Below are positions 50,145 to 58,009 of a stretch of DNA of 64,000 bases, piece by piece; the first letter of the stretch is position 1, and the number at the start of each line of letters is the position of its first letter. Both the position numbers and the translations under genes were made by a program. A model generated the notes under the pieces. That model saw only the letters and a list, made by a program, of their open reading frames with translations. It searched no databases and was not told the origin of the DNA. The stretch is from JBDKVA01 sp039679375 (lineage in GTDB: Bacteria; Bacillota; Clostridia; Acetivibrionales; DTU013), in assembly GCA_039679375.1 (NCBI GenBank), contig JBDKVA010000102.1:1-64000 (forward strand). The letters are read 5' to 3'.

Positions 50145-51272
50145 ATGAGAATAGGCAGTTCATCCATACAGCTGGCTGGAGCCGGCACATCCGTTGAAAG
50201 GCAGACAAAAGATGAGTCCCTTAAAATGTGGATAGGTAATTCAAGACCGGTTTTCGCAGATGAAAATCCTGCAGGTCTTATCGTCGCACCCGAAACCGCT
50301 ACCGCCAATGACAGTTCCGGAGTTACCCTGAACCTGTCGGCCGAAGGCAAGGCCGCCCTGGAAAAGCAGATGGCAGCGGCAGCAGCCGGAAACATCGAGG
50401 AGGAAGATGAGCTCTCCGAGCTGATCAGTGATAAAGATAAGCAAAAGATATTAATGCTTGAGAAAATGATTGAGGCGCTCACGGGCAAAAGAATCAAGTT
50501 TGTATTACCTGACATAGACGGGCTTGAAAAAATCAAAGCAAACGCACAGGTATTGCAAAGCGGCGGTCAGCTCCGATCAGCTGCTGTACAGCAGCCCAGC
50601 GGCTGGGGCATGGAATATGATCTGCATGAAACATACTATGAAAAGCAGACGATGGGTTTTTCTGCAGAAGGTATTGTGAAAACAGCAGATGGGAGGGAAA
50701 TCAGCATCGACCTTGAACTCAGCATGAGCAGGGAATTCTCATCACGCCTTGATATGTCCGTGCGTGCAGGTGATGCCGTGAGAAAAGTTGACCCTCTTGT
50801 TGTGAATTTTTCAAGCCCGGCAGCAAAACTTACAAATAATAAATTCAGCTTTGACATCGATGCAGATGGCGACGATGATCAAATATCCTTTGCTACAGGC
50901 GGCAGCGGATTCCTCGCATTTGATGCAAACAATGACGGAACCATCAACAATGGCTCGGAGCTTTTCGGCCCTCAAAGCGGTAACGGTTTTAACGACCTTG
51001 CCCAATACGACTCCGACAGTAATGGCTGGATCGATGAGAATGATGATATTTACAGCAAGCTGCGCATCTGGACCAAAGACGAAAACGGTAATGACCAGCT
51101 GTTTGCCCTTGGCGCCAAGGGAATCGGTGCGATCTACCTTGGAAATGTCGCGACAAACTATGATCTGAAAACCGGCAGCAACCAGGAACTCGGCAGCATT
51201 GCCAGAAGCGGCATATATCTGAGGGAGAACGGTCTGGCCGGAACGATCCAGCATGTAGACCTGGCATTATAA
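50145..51272 (+). CDS. Protein with calcium-binding (EF-hand/dockerin-like) loops
   Basis: 375 residues; GGGAGG ribosome site. No signal peptide: it begins MRIGSSSIQLAGAGTSVERQ. A helical middle (EAEGKAALEKQMAAAAAGN-like, about 65-120) precedes a beta-rich region and three acidic loops: DIDADGDDDQISF, DANNDGTINNGSELFG, DSDSNGWIDENDDIYSKL (about 240-310), all with Dx[DN]xDG calcium geometry, and a LRIWTKDENGNDQLFALG block typical of VCBS-type clostridial proteins. Possibly exported without a cleaved signal. Function unknown; a FliA-like -10 upstream hints at a motility link. Confidence 0.7.
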   Translation: MRIGSSSIQLAGAGTSVERQTKDESLKMWIGNSRPVFADENPAGLIVAPETATANDSSGVTLNLSAEGKAALEKQMAAAAAGNIEEEDELSELISDKDKQKILMLEKMIEALTGKRIKFVLPDIDGLEKIKANAQVLQSGGQLRSAAVQQPSGWGMEYDLHETYYEKQTMGFSAEGIVKTADGREISIDLELSMSREFSSRLDMSVRAGDAVRKVDPLVVNFSSPAAKLTNNKFSFDIDADGDDDQISFATGGSGFLAFDANNDGTINNGSELFGPQSGNGFNDLAQYDSDSNGWIDENDDIYSKLRIWTKDENGNDQLFALGAKGIGAIYLGNVATNYDLKTGSNQELGSIARSGIYLRENGLAGTIQHVDLAL

Positions 51273-51325
51273 GAGACAGCCTGGGAGTCTGCCCGGAATC
51301 AATGTGGGTTACCGCCCACAACCCA

Positions 51326-51400
51326 ACGAATGTACTCATTGCCGCGAATGTGAAATTATTTTCCTGTTTTTTATTGCAATTTCGCGACAATAAGTTACTA
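51326..51400. repeat. 75-bp dispersed hairpin repeat, copy 1
   Basis: 69 of 75 bases match the copy at 61576-61650, in the same orientation. Ends form an imperfect inverted repeat (GTACTCATTGCCGCGAA with TTCGCGACAATAAGTTAC); read as minus-strand RNA the mismatches become G-U pairs, giving a 17-bp stem. Non-coding; lies downstream of the calcium-loop gene. Confidence 0.8.
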
Positions 51401-51496
51401 ATGTATGCAGGAGTTTTCGAGCAGACTACCTGATACCGTCTGGTATTACAGGAATCCTTAATGTAATAGAGGATTCCTGTAAGTTATTCTGATGCT

Positions 51497-52258
51497 TTAT
51501 CTGAAAATCCTGTCCAGTTCTATACTCAGGCCCTGGAATATGAAGGATTCGGCTTTTTCGTCGTATTCAGCCTCACATGACTGAATTTTGGTGGTTTTTC
51601 CATTTTCGAACTGATGTATAATGATCGTTTTTTCAATCGGATAAACCATCCAATATTCTTGCACTCCCGCCTTCATGTATAAATTCAATTTCTTCAGCGA
51701 GTCTTTCCGCATCGTACTGCCTGATATGATTTCCAGAATCAATGCCGGGACTCCTTTATAATATCCGTCATCTCCAAGTTTTTCATCCAGATCGCAGATA
51801 ACCATCAGGTCGGGTTGAACGATATTGATATCATTCCTGCATTTTCGCAATGTGATATCATAAGGAGCAACAAAAGGCCTGCATTTTTTCCCCTGAAACC
51901 AATTGTAAAAAGCCCCGAACAGTTCGGTCAGAGCCGTCTGATGCGGGGTCTTGGGCGATGCCAGCGCATATATTTCTCCATCAATATACTCGTACCGGGC
52001 GTCTTCCCTGTCCTTCGTCAATTTCAAAAATTCATCATAGGATGCCTTCCGTCCGGATATATCCTCTTCCGCATCATAATAGTCGGCGGCCTCTTCTCTG
52101 ATGACGTTGTCCATAATTTCCTTATGCCTGATTATGTTGTCTCCGGCAGTCAATCTTGCCACTTCGGTTCCGTTCTTTGTGATGATGATATCTTCCTTCC
52201 CGGCAAGAATCAAATATTTACCGAAATTGTTCTGGATCTCCGTTGAGCTTACCTTCAT
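51497..52258 (-). CDS. Phd/YefM antitoxin domain fused to Uma2-family nuclease
   Basis: 253 residues from the ATG at 52258 (GGAGGTGG upstream). Residues 1-75 are a Phd/YefM antitoxin fold: MKVSSTEIQNNFGKYLILA, DIIITKNGTEVARL. Residues about 85-253 are a Uma2 (DUF820) PD-(D/E)XK fold: YEYIDGEIYALASPKTPHQ, VQPDLMVICD, PALILEIISGSTMRKDSLKKLNLYMKAGV with the Asp, Glu and Lys expected in the active site. Fusing a DNA-binding antitoxin to a putative nuclease gives a self-regulated single-gene unit. A 13-bp palindromic operator lies between the promoter and ribosome site. No separate toxin gene adjacent. Confidence 0.85.
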   Translation of the reverse strand: MKVSSTEIQNNFGKYLILAGKEDIIITKNGTEVARLTAGDNIIRHKEIMDNVIREEAADYYDAEEDISGRKASYDEFLKLTKDREDARYEYIDGEIYALASPKTPHQTALTELFGAFYNWFQGKKCRPFVAPYDITLRKCRNDINIVQPDLMVICDLDEKLGDDGYYKGVPALILEIISGSTMRKDSLKKLNLYMKAGVQEYWMVYPIEKTIIIHQFENGKTTKIQSCEAEYDEKAESFIFQGLSIELDRIFR

Positions 52259-52269
52259 AGTTCCACCTC

Positions 52270-52305
52270 CGATATTAGATAAATTAGATAAATTATCTAA
52301 TATCG
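52270..52305 (-). promoter_or_regulatory. Operator of the Phd-Uma2 gene, 13-bp perfect palindrome
   Basis: CGATATTAGATAA (52270-52282) and its exact reverse complement (52293-52305) separated by 10 bases that contain another TTAGATAAA half site. It lies directly upstream of the ribosome site, as expected for autorepression by the N-terminal Phd domain. Confidence 0.8.
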
Positions 52306-52310
52306 TATCC

Positions 52311-52339
52311 ATTATATCGTCTATAAAGAGTGTTGTCAA
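52311..52339 (-). promoter_or_regulatory. Consensus sigma-A promoter of the Phd-Uma2 gene
   Basis: Minus strand TTGACA (52339-52334), 17 bases, TATAAT (52316-52311): perfect hexamers and spacing. Transcription would start at or in the operator at 52270-52305. Confidence 0.9.
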
Positions 52340-52416
52340 CAATTCCAGGCATCTTGATGTCCGGCACCTGCAAGTCGGGCTTTAACCGGCTGATTTCACC
52401 AGCCGCATTTTGAGCA

Positions 52417-52767
52417 TTATAGCTGGCGCTCGAAGCCTAAATATCTTGTGCCCTGGAAAGTCAGCGTACCAAGGTCGTCTTCGGAAAGCATCCCATACTC
52501 GTGGCCTGATACCTTCAATTCCATCCTGTCCCCGCTGTCAACTTCAAAGGTAACATAATAGGAAGTTGAGGTGGAATGGTGCATATGGTCATTCATCATA
52601 TGGTTGTGATGGCTCGTGTTTTCCCTTTTCCCCGTTACCTTAGCCGTAACCGACAGCACAGGCTGCTGATTGTTATAGCTCCACTGCGCTATTCCCTTTA
52701 TTATTGTAAATAATATCATACCGATGATAATGATGAATATGATGGAAAACAAACCGCTAAACGCCAT
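52417..52767 (-). CDS. DUF2500 family membrane protein
   Basis: 116 residues from the ATG at 52767 (AGGAGG nine bases upstream); an in-frame ATG at 52791 has no ribosome site. One N-terminal membrane segment (about 4-27), then YNNQQPVLSVTAKVTGKR, a His-rich stretch with several His/Met (HHNHMMNDHMHH, about 54-66) and the DUF2500 core YYVTFEVDSGDRMELKVSGHEYGMLSEDDLGTL-type strand pair ending in GTRYLGFERQ. The His/Met-rich loop is unusual for the family and could bind a metal. Function unknown. Confidence 0.85.
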   Translation of the reverse strand: MAFSGLFSIIFIIIIGMILFTIIKGIAQWSYNNQQPVLSVTAKVTGKRENTSHHNHMMNDHMHHSTSTSYYVTFEVDSGDRMELKVSGHEYGMLSEDDLGTLTFQGTRYLGFERQL

Positions 52768-52866
52768 AGCTTCTAACCTCCTGTTTTTCATTTCTGCCTT
52801 GGATAACTGATATATTATACGCCGTTCACAATTGTTTTGTCTTGGATTTTTGAAGGCCTCATTCCA

Positions 52867-53748
52867 TCAAGTCTTACTCTGCCCCAGCTTCAGTTCGGAT
52901 ATGACCATGCCCAGAAGGATCAGCAGACAGCCGGCTGCCTTCGTAAGGGATGGCATTTCCGTGACTCCCCGGGCATTTGGAATGACCATGGCGAATAGGA
53001 CGGCAAACACCGGCTCCGCAGTAAGTATCAGTGCCGTATGGGTAGGCGTGGTATCCTTTTGCGCTATGGTCTGTCCGCCAAAGGCCAACGCTGATCCAAG
53101 CACTGCCGTAATCAGAAGTATGATGACCACCGTGCTGTTTATTTCCACAGGTTTTCCAGCGTCTGCCGTAAGCCATAACACCATACTGGCAACCCCTACA
53201 AAGCTTACCTGTATAATTGCCAGCAGCGGAGCATCCTCCGTCTGTGTGAACCTGTCAATGAAAATGATCTGGAAAGCCCAGCATATGGCGCATAAGAAAG
53301 TCAGAAAATCACCGGAATTGAAGTTGAAGTTCAATCCCCCCGAGAGGAAGAACAATCCGGCAAATGCAGTAATGATGCCTATAAATGAAGCCCTGTCGGG
53401 TTTCTTTTTCAAAAGGATGGCCGCGATGACCGGCACGATCACAACATTCAGACCTGTTATGAAGCCCGAATTGGAGGCTGAAGTCGTGTACAGACCAACC
53501 ACCTGGAATGCCATGCCGCCAAACATGAACAAGCCGATAATGCTTCCATACAATATTGTACGTTTACATAATTTTTTAAGGTTTTTGTAGAATAGAACAA
53601 CCAGGACCACGGCCGCGAATAAAAATCGCATGGAGAGGTAGGCATACGCCGGGACATACGCCAGTACCATTTTCATTAGCGGAAAGGATGCGCCCCATAC
53701 AATTGTTATCGCCAGTAATATGATATCTGCCCGGAGTTTTTTCGACAT
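52867..53748 (-). CDS. DMT-superfamily (EamA) transporter
   Basis: 293 residues from the ATG at 53748, four bases after the stop of the ABC ATPase gene, so translationally coupled; the open frame reaches further up inside that gene. Ten membrane segments in two EamA halves (IVWGASFPLMKMVLAYVP starts the first; ICWAFQIIFIDRFTQTEDAP the second). Exporters of amino acids or related metabolites belong here. As the last gene of an amino-acid importer operon it may export the excess or a breakdown product. Confidence 0.88.
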   Translation of the reverse strand: MSKKLRADIILLAITIVWGASFPLMKMVLAYVPAYAYLSMRFLFAAVVLVVLFYKNLKKLCKRTILYGSIIGLFMFGGMAFQVVGLYTTSASNSGFITGLNVVIVPVIAAILLKKKPDRASFIGIITAFAGLFFLSGGLNFNFNSGDFLTFLCAICWAFQIIFIDRFTQTEDAPLLAIIQVSFVGVASMVLWLTADAGKPVEINSTVVIILLITAVLGSALAFGGQTIAQKDTTPTHTALILTAEPVFAVLFAMVIPNARGVTEMPSLTKAAGCLLILLGMVISELKLGQSKT

Positions 53749-53752
53749 GTAT

Positions 53753-54514
53753 TTACAGTACCTTTTGAAGGAAGGCTTTTGTCCTTTCGTTTTTAGGGTT
53801 GGAGAAGATATCCTCCGGCTTACCTTCTTCTTTAATCTCACCGTTATCCATAAATATGACCCTGCTGCCGACTTCTCTGGCAAAACCCATTTCATGGGTA
53901 ACCACAAGCATGGTCATGCCCTCTCTGGCAAGGTCCTTCATTACCTCGAGCACTTCGCCGACCAGCTCCGGGTCCAGTGCGGAGGTCGGTTCATCAAAGA
54001 GCATGATCTTCGGCTTCATGGCAAGCGCCCGGGCAATCGCTACCCTCTGCTGCTGTCCGCCTGAGAGTCTTGACGGATACTCATCCTTCTTATCCACAAG
54101 CCCGACTTTTTCCAGCAGCTTGATGGCAACCTCTTCGGCCTCCTGCTTTGCAACCTTCTTTACCGTTACCGGGGCTTCCATAACATTCTGCAATACCGTC
54201 ATATGAGGAAACAGGTTAAACCGCTGAAACACCATCCCAAGCTCAGTGCACAACTCCGACACTTTTTTCTGCGAAACCTTGAGCTGATCCTTGCCGGCTT
54301 CTCTTTCATCGATCATTTCATCTTCAATGTAGACACATCCGCTGGTGATCCTTTCAAGGTGGTTCAGGCATCTGAGCAGCGTGCTCTTCCCCGAGCCGGA
54401 AGGCCCGATGATGCACACCACCTCGCCTTTAGCCACCTCTAAGCTGATATTCTTCAGAACCTGGAGGTTTCCGAATGACTTGCATACATTGACTACTTTA
54501 ACCATTGACATCAT
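53753..54514 (-). CDS. Polar amino acid ABC transporter ATPase
   Basis: 253 residues. Walker A GPSGSGKSTLLRCLNHLE, Q-loop MVFQRFNLFPHMTV, signature RLSGGQQQRVAIARALA, Walker B IMLFDEPTSALDPELVGEV, switch His in VVTHEMGFAREVG, all typical of the GlnQ/HisP group. Slightly longer than usual with an EAGKDQLKVSQKKVSELCTE insertion before the Q-loop. Third gene of binding protein-permease-ATPase-DMT operon. ATG 54514 after GGGAGGTG. Confidence 0.95.
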   Translation of the reverse strand: MMSMVKVVNVCKSFGNLQVLKNISLEVAKGEVVCIIGPSGSGKSTLLRCLNHLERITSGCVYIEDEMIDEREAGKDQLKVSQKKVSELCTELGMVFQRFNLFPHMTVLQNVMEAPVTVKKVAKQEAEEVAIKLLEKVGLVDKKDEYPSRLSGGQQQRVAIARALAMKPKIMLFDEPTSALDPELVGEVLEVMKDLAREGMTMLVVTHEMGFAREVGSRVIFMDNGEIKEEGKPEDIFSNPKNERTKAFLQKVL

Positions 54515-54525
54515 TCAACACCTCC

Positions 54526-55179
54526 CTATTCATAGATGGAGTACTTCTTTTCAAGCTTTTCAAAAACAACAGTAAATACCGTCGTCAATAAAAGGTATAT
54601 AATTGCTGCAGGCACATAAATCAAAGCATTTGCCTGCTGACTTTCAATTTCATGCGTTACCCTCATCAAGTCCGACATTGCTATAGCAGAAACAAGCGAC
54701 GTATCCTTAATAAGCATAATGAATTCATTACCAACCGGTGGAATCAGCCTTCTATAAGATTGGGGAACAATTACCCTTCGCATTGCTTGTCCATACGTCA
54801 TACCCAATGCCTTGGCTGCCTCCATCTGTCCTTTGTCGATCGACTGGATGGCAGCTCTTATAATCTCAGCAAGATACGCGGCAGAATTAAGGCTATATGC
54901 AATAAATGCAGCTATAGTTGCAGTTAATCCCTTAAGAGGAGGATCAAAAAACAGCGGGAAAGCATAATAGATGAAAAACAACTGCATAAGCAGAGGAGTT
55001 CCCCTGAAAAACCAAATATACAACCAGCTCAATTTTTTCACAATAACATTTTGGGATAACCTGCCAAGTGCCATTATAAGACCCAGCAATAATCCGAAAA
55101 TGATTGCAACTATGGTCAATTGAATTGAAATTACAGTTCCTTTCAGCAACCGGGGAACAAAAGGTAATAAGTCAGGCAT
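54526..55179 (-). CDS. Polar amino acid ABC transporter permease
   Basis: 217 residues with five membrane segments and the HisM-type coupling loop EAAKALGMTYGQAMRRVIVPQ near residue 120; N-terminal LLKGTVISIQLTIVAIIFGL is the family start. It forms the channel with the ATPase 11 bases downstream. It follows the binding-protein gene after a 110-base gap with a strong hairpin (55205-55243), which would keep permease levels below binding-protein levels. Confidence 0.94.
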   Translation of the reverse strand: MPDLLPFVPRLLKGTVISIQLTIVAIIFGLLLGLIMALGRLSQNVIVKKLSWLYIWFFRGTPLLMQLFFIYYAFPLFFDPPLKGLTATIAAFIAYSLNSAAYLAEIIRAAIQSIDKGQMEAAKALGMTYGQAMRRVIVPQSYRRLIPPVGNEFIMLIKDTSLVSAIAMSDLMRVTHEIESQQANALIYVPAAIIYLLLTTVFTVVFEKLEKKYSIYE

Positions 55180-55204
55180 CGGATATTATAACCCCCATTT
55201 GGTT

Positions 55205-55243
55205 GGCTGACTGCAATGCTGATCAACGGTATTGCAGTCAGCC
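55205..55243 (-). terminator. Intercistronic hairpin between binding protein and permease genes
   Basis: Perfect 13-bp arms GGCTGACTGCAAT and ATTGCAGTCAGCC with a 13-base loop, no T run on the minus strand. Likely a 3'-end stabiliser or partial attenuator setting the expression ratio. Confidence 0.75.
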
Positions 55244-55289
55244 TATTTCTTTCGATTAATTTATGTTATTTCTGTATCCTGATACAATC

Positions 55290-56102
55290 TTATTCAATAT
55301 TCTTTGTCATATCTTCGCCAAACCATTTTTCGGAGATTGCCTTCAAAGTGCCGTCATTCATCATTTCTTCAAGTATTTTATCAACCTTGTCCGCTTCTGC
55401 CTGGTTTTCCTTTGTAAACCCAACTCCGATCGGCTCGTTAGGCAGTGTGGTGCCAACTGTTTTAAAGCTTTCCTTATCCTTTGCAACGAAGTATTTACCT
55501 ATCACAAGGTCACATACAACAGCGTCGACCCTGCCGATTTTCAATTCACTCAGTGCTTCAGTCATAGCTTCATACTTTTTGTATTCTTTAAAAGTCATGC
55601 TCTTCTGAAACTCTATACATGCATCATCGGAAGTTGTTCCCATCTGGACTGCAACAATTTTACCGCCCAAATCCTTTTCAGATCCTATTGAAGTATTGTC
55701 CGACTTGACGATAATGCATTGGCTGTTTGCTACATAAGGCCTTGTATATGCTATAGTTTTCTTTCTTTCATCCGTAATACTAAGTGATGAAATAATACAG
55801 TCGTATTTGTTTGAGGAAAGGCCGGTAAAAATTGCAGTCCATGCTGTTGGTACAAATTCAACATCCTTATTAAGCTTTTTACCAATCTCCTTTGCCAGTT
55901 CAATATCAAACCCGGCATATTTACCTGCTTCGTCCTTGTATTCCATCGGCGGATATGTATCATCAATTCCTACCCGAAGAACATTATCCGATGTGCCGGT
56001 ACTACTGTCATTGTTTGATACTCCTTTTCCGCATGCGCTGAATACAAGTGCCATAAGAACAGTGAGAGTCAGAACCAATAATAAAGACTTTCTTTTAAAC
56101 AT
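55290..56102 (-). CDS. Polar amino acid ABC transporter solute-binding lipoprotein
   Basis: 270 residues from the ATG at 56102 (GGGAGGATG upstream). Lipobox LVFSACGKG; family 3 binding protein with LRVGIDDTYPPMEYKDEAGKYAGFDIELAKEIGKKL-type N terminus, IISSLSITDERKKTIAYTRP and VQMGTTSD loops. The Arg in TRPYVAN-region and Asp at AVVCDL bind the amino acid backbone in relatives. Substrate probably cystine-, glutamine- or arginine-like; not decidable. First gene of a four-gene operon. Confidence 0.93.
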   Translation of the reverse strand: MFKRKSLLLVLTLTVLMALVFSACGKGVSNNDSSTGTSDNVLRVGIDDTYPPMEYKDEAGKYAGFDIELAKEIGKKLNKDVEFVPTAWTAIFTGLSSNKYDCIISSLSITDERKKTIAYTRPYVANSQCIIVKSDNTSIGSEKDLGGKIVAVQMGTTSDDACIEFQKSMTFKEYKKYEAMTEALSELKIGRVDAVVCDLVIGKYFVAKDKESFKTVGTTLPNEPIGVGFTKENQAEADKVDKILEEMMNDGTLKAISEKWFGEDMTKNIE

Positions 56103-56424
56103 TTTGACATCCTCCCAAGAATTATTTACCACTTTATTATACTAAAGTATTATACTATATAATATTACAAATGAATTCCGTTTACAATAATAAAATATGT
56201 CTCTCAGTTTAATTTATCCGATATTACAATATAATATCATATATTTTTATGCATTTTCATGATGTCAAGCTGCTTCATCCGATCAAAAGCAGTTTCGATC
56301 ACAAATGGTCATATATTAAAATCGAAGAAGCATTTAGCCAATTCGATTTTAACCGGATGTGCTCCGCAAATGGCCATAAAAAATCAGTCGGGATTCTCCC
56401 GACTGATTTTAGGAAAGACTGAGG
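56103..56424. other. Intergenic region with AT-rich promoter repeats
   Basis: 322 bases. Upstream of the binding-protein gene the minus strand has two AGTATAATA repeats (about 56133-56155), either tandem -10 elements or an operator. Further on is the terminator at 56380-56410 of the next gene. The short open frame between shows no coding character. Confidence 0.4.
56380..56410 (-). terminator. Rho-independent terminator of the gene at 56425
   Basis: AAAATCAGTCGGGA and TCCCGACTGATTTT around a 3-base loop; the minus-strand side continues into TTTTTTAT. Perfect 14-bp stem. Confidence 0.92.
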
Positions 56425-56814
56425 TCATCCGTTCAGTTTCTTAAATATTTCATCCTTTATTTTGTTTTTCAGGTGGATCGTGTTGCTGCCCTCATTGATC
56501 AGGGCTTTCCTGATATATTCCACTTCAGCTTCGGTAAGGTTCACCATTCTCCCCTTAAGTCCGCTCCTGACGTTGCCGAAGATTTCCGCAATGGCCTTTT
56601 TCGCTGCATCCATACATGGAAAGTAATATACGTCCAACGATTCGTCATGCACTGCTCCGTTGGCAGTATAGGTTTCATTTACCGCCGCAAGCTTCAGGCC
56701 TGTTATTTTTGCAATATCGGTAGTTTTGTAAGACCCCTGATAGTCTACATAGTATTTATCATCTGCTACTCCGGATTTTCTGACAATAAAACCAGACTGA
56801 TTTACCAATGGCAT
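56425..56814 (-). CDS. Conserved hypothetical protein
   Basis: 129 residues, soluble, no signal peptide. ATG at 56814 shortly after AAAGGGG. The N-terminal half is beta-rich (SGFIVRKSGVADDKYYVDYQ), the C-terminal half helical (LTEAEVEYIRKALINEGSN). The middle ETYTANGAVHDESLDVYYFP has Cys in FPCMDAAKKAIAEIF. I do not recognise the family. It follows glgCD by 74 bases on the same strand, so it may be cotranscribed with the glycogen genes. Confidence 0.6.
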   Translation of the reverse strand: MPLVNQSGFIVRKSGVADDKYYVDYQGSYKTTDIAKITGLKLAAVNETYTANGAVHDESLDVYYFPCMDAAKKAIAEIFGNVRSGLKGRMVNLTEAEVEYIRKALINEGSNTIHLKNKIKDEIFKKLNG

Positions 56815-56887
56815 TACCCCTTTTCACATACTATTTTATATTTCATCAAATGCAATCCAAGCTTCCCTGGTCGCATACATAAACATA

Positions 56888-58009
56888 TCATACAACAGAG
56901 TTTTTCCCAACTACAATCGGCCAGTCGGATTCACCCTTCAGGTTCTTGCCTTTTGTCAGTACGACATTTTTATCAAGAATAGCATAGTTAATGGATGAAT
57001 CCTGTTCGATTACAGAGCCCTGCATAACAATACTGTTCCGGATCGTAACGCCTTTTGCCACCATTACGCCCCTGAAAAGGACGCTGTTCTCCACAACGCC
57101 TTCAATAAAGCAGCCGTCGGCGATGATCGAATTTCTGACTTCGGCTTCGTCATTATACTTGGCAGGCGCTTCATCCTTTACCTTTGTATAAATCTTGCCG
57201 CCATCAATGAACAGTTCGCTTCTGAGATCCGGGTTGAGCATATCCATACTGCATCTGTAATAGGTCTGCACCGAACTGATATTGCGCCAGTAGCCCTTGA
57301 ACTCGTACCCATAAATGCCCAGTTTCCCAAGCTTCTTAATGATGATGTCTTTCACAAAATCATATTCACCGTGCGCGGCACATTCCTCTAAAAGCGAAAT
57401 CAACAGCGACCTCCTGATCATATAAACGCCTATTGAGCCTGTATCGGTCTGTGGATGGAGAGGTTTTTCCTGAAGATCCGTTACTCTATTGTCTTCATCG
57501 AGCTTTATTATTCCGAGCCTCGTCAGATCCTCTGCGCTGTAATCATACATCTTCCTGTAGGCCAGTGTGATATCCGCATTTATTTTCTTATGGTACTCAA
57601 GCATTTCATCCAGCTGCATTTTAAATATGCTGTTTCCCTGGGAAATCACAACATACTCCTCATTGCTGCGTTTGAGAAAAGTAAGATTATTGTACATTGC
57701 ATCCGCGCTTCCCTTGTACCATCCGCTGTCGTCGCCTGATAAGGAAGGAGGGAAAAGAAACAGGCCATCATACCTTCTGTCCAGATCCCATTCTTTACCT
57801 GAACCTAAATGGTCCAGCAATGAACGGAAGCTGCACTGGGTAAGCACTCCTACATTTTTGATCCACGAGTTCACCATGTTTGACAAAATAAAATCGATCG
57901 CTCTGTACTTGCCGCCGATCGGTATGGCAGAGACTGACCTGATATAGGAAAGCTCCTTGAGGTCAGGCTTTTTCCAGCCGGAAAGTATTAATCCCATCGT
58001 ATTTGTCAT
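56888..58009 (-). CDS. glgD: GlgD, glucose-1-phosphate adenylyltransferase regulatory subunit
   Basis: 373 residues. Nucleotidyltransferase fold followed by a left-handed beta-helix (repeats IVMQGSVIEQDSSINYAIL, VVLTKGKNL). The N terminus MGLILSGWKKPDLKELSYIR lacks the catalytic GGxGxRLxxLT of GlgC, as in known GlgD proteins, which modulate GlgC rather than catalyse. PIGGKYRAIDFILSNMVNS is the conserved nucleotide-binding strand. Its ATG overlaps the glgC stop (ATGA), so it is made in fixed ratio with GlgC. Confidence 0.95.
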   Translation of the reverse strand: MTNTMGLILSGWKKPDLKELSYIRSVSAIPIGGKYRAIDFILSNMVNSWIKNVGVLTQCSFRSLLDHLGSGKEWDLDRRYDGLFLFPPSLSGDDSGWYKGSADAMYNNLTFLKRSNEEYVVISQGNSIFKMQLDEMLEYHKKINADITLAYRKMYDYSAEDLTRLGIIKLDEDNRVTDLQEKPLHPQTDTGSIGVYMIRRSLLISLLEECAAHGEYDFVKDIIIKKLGKLGIYGYEFKGYWRNISSVQTYYRCSMDMLNPDLRSELFIDGGKIYTKVKDEAPAKYNDEAEVRNSIIADGCFIEGVVENSVLFRGVMVAKGVTIRNSIVMQGSVIEQDSSINYAILDKNVVLTKGKNLKGESDWPIVVGKNSVV

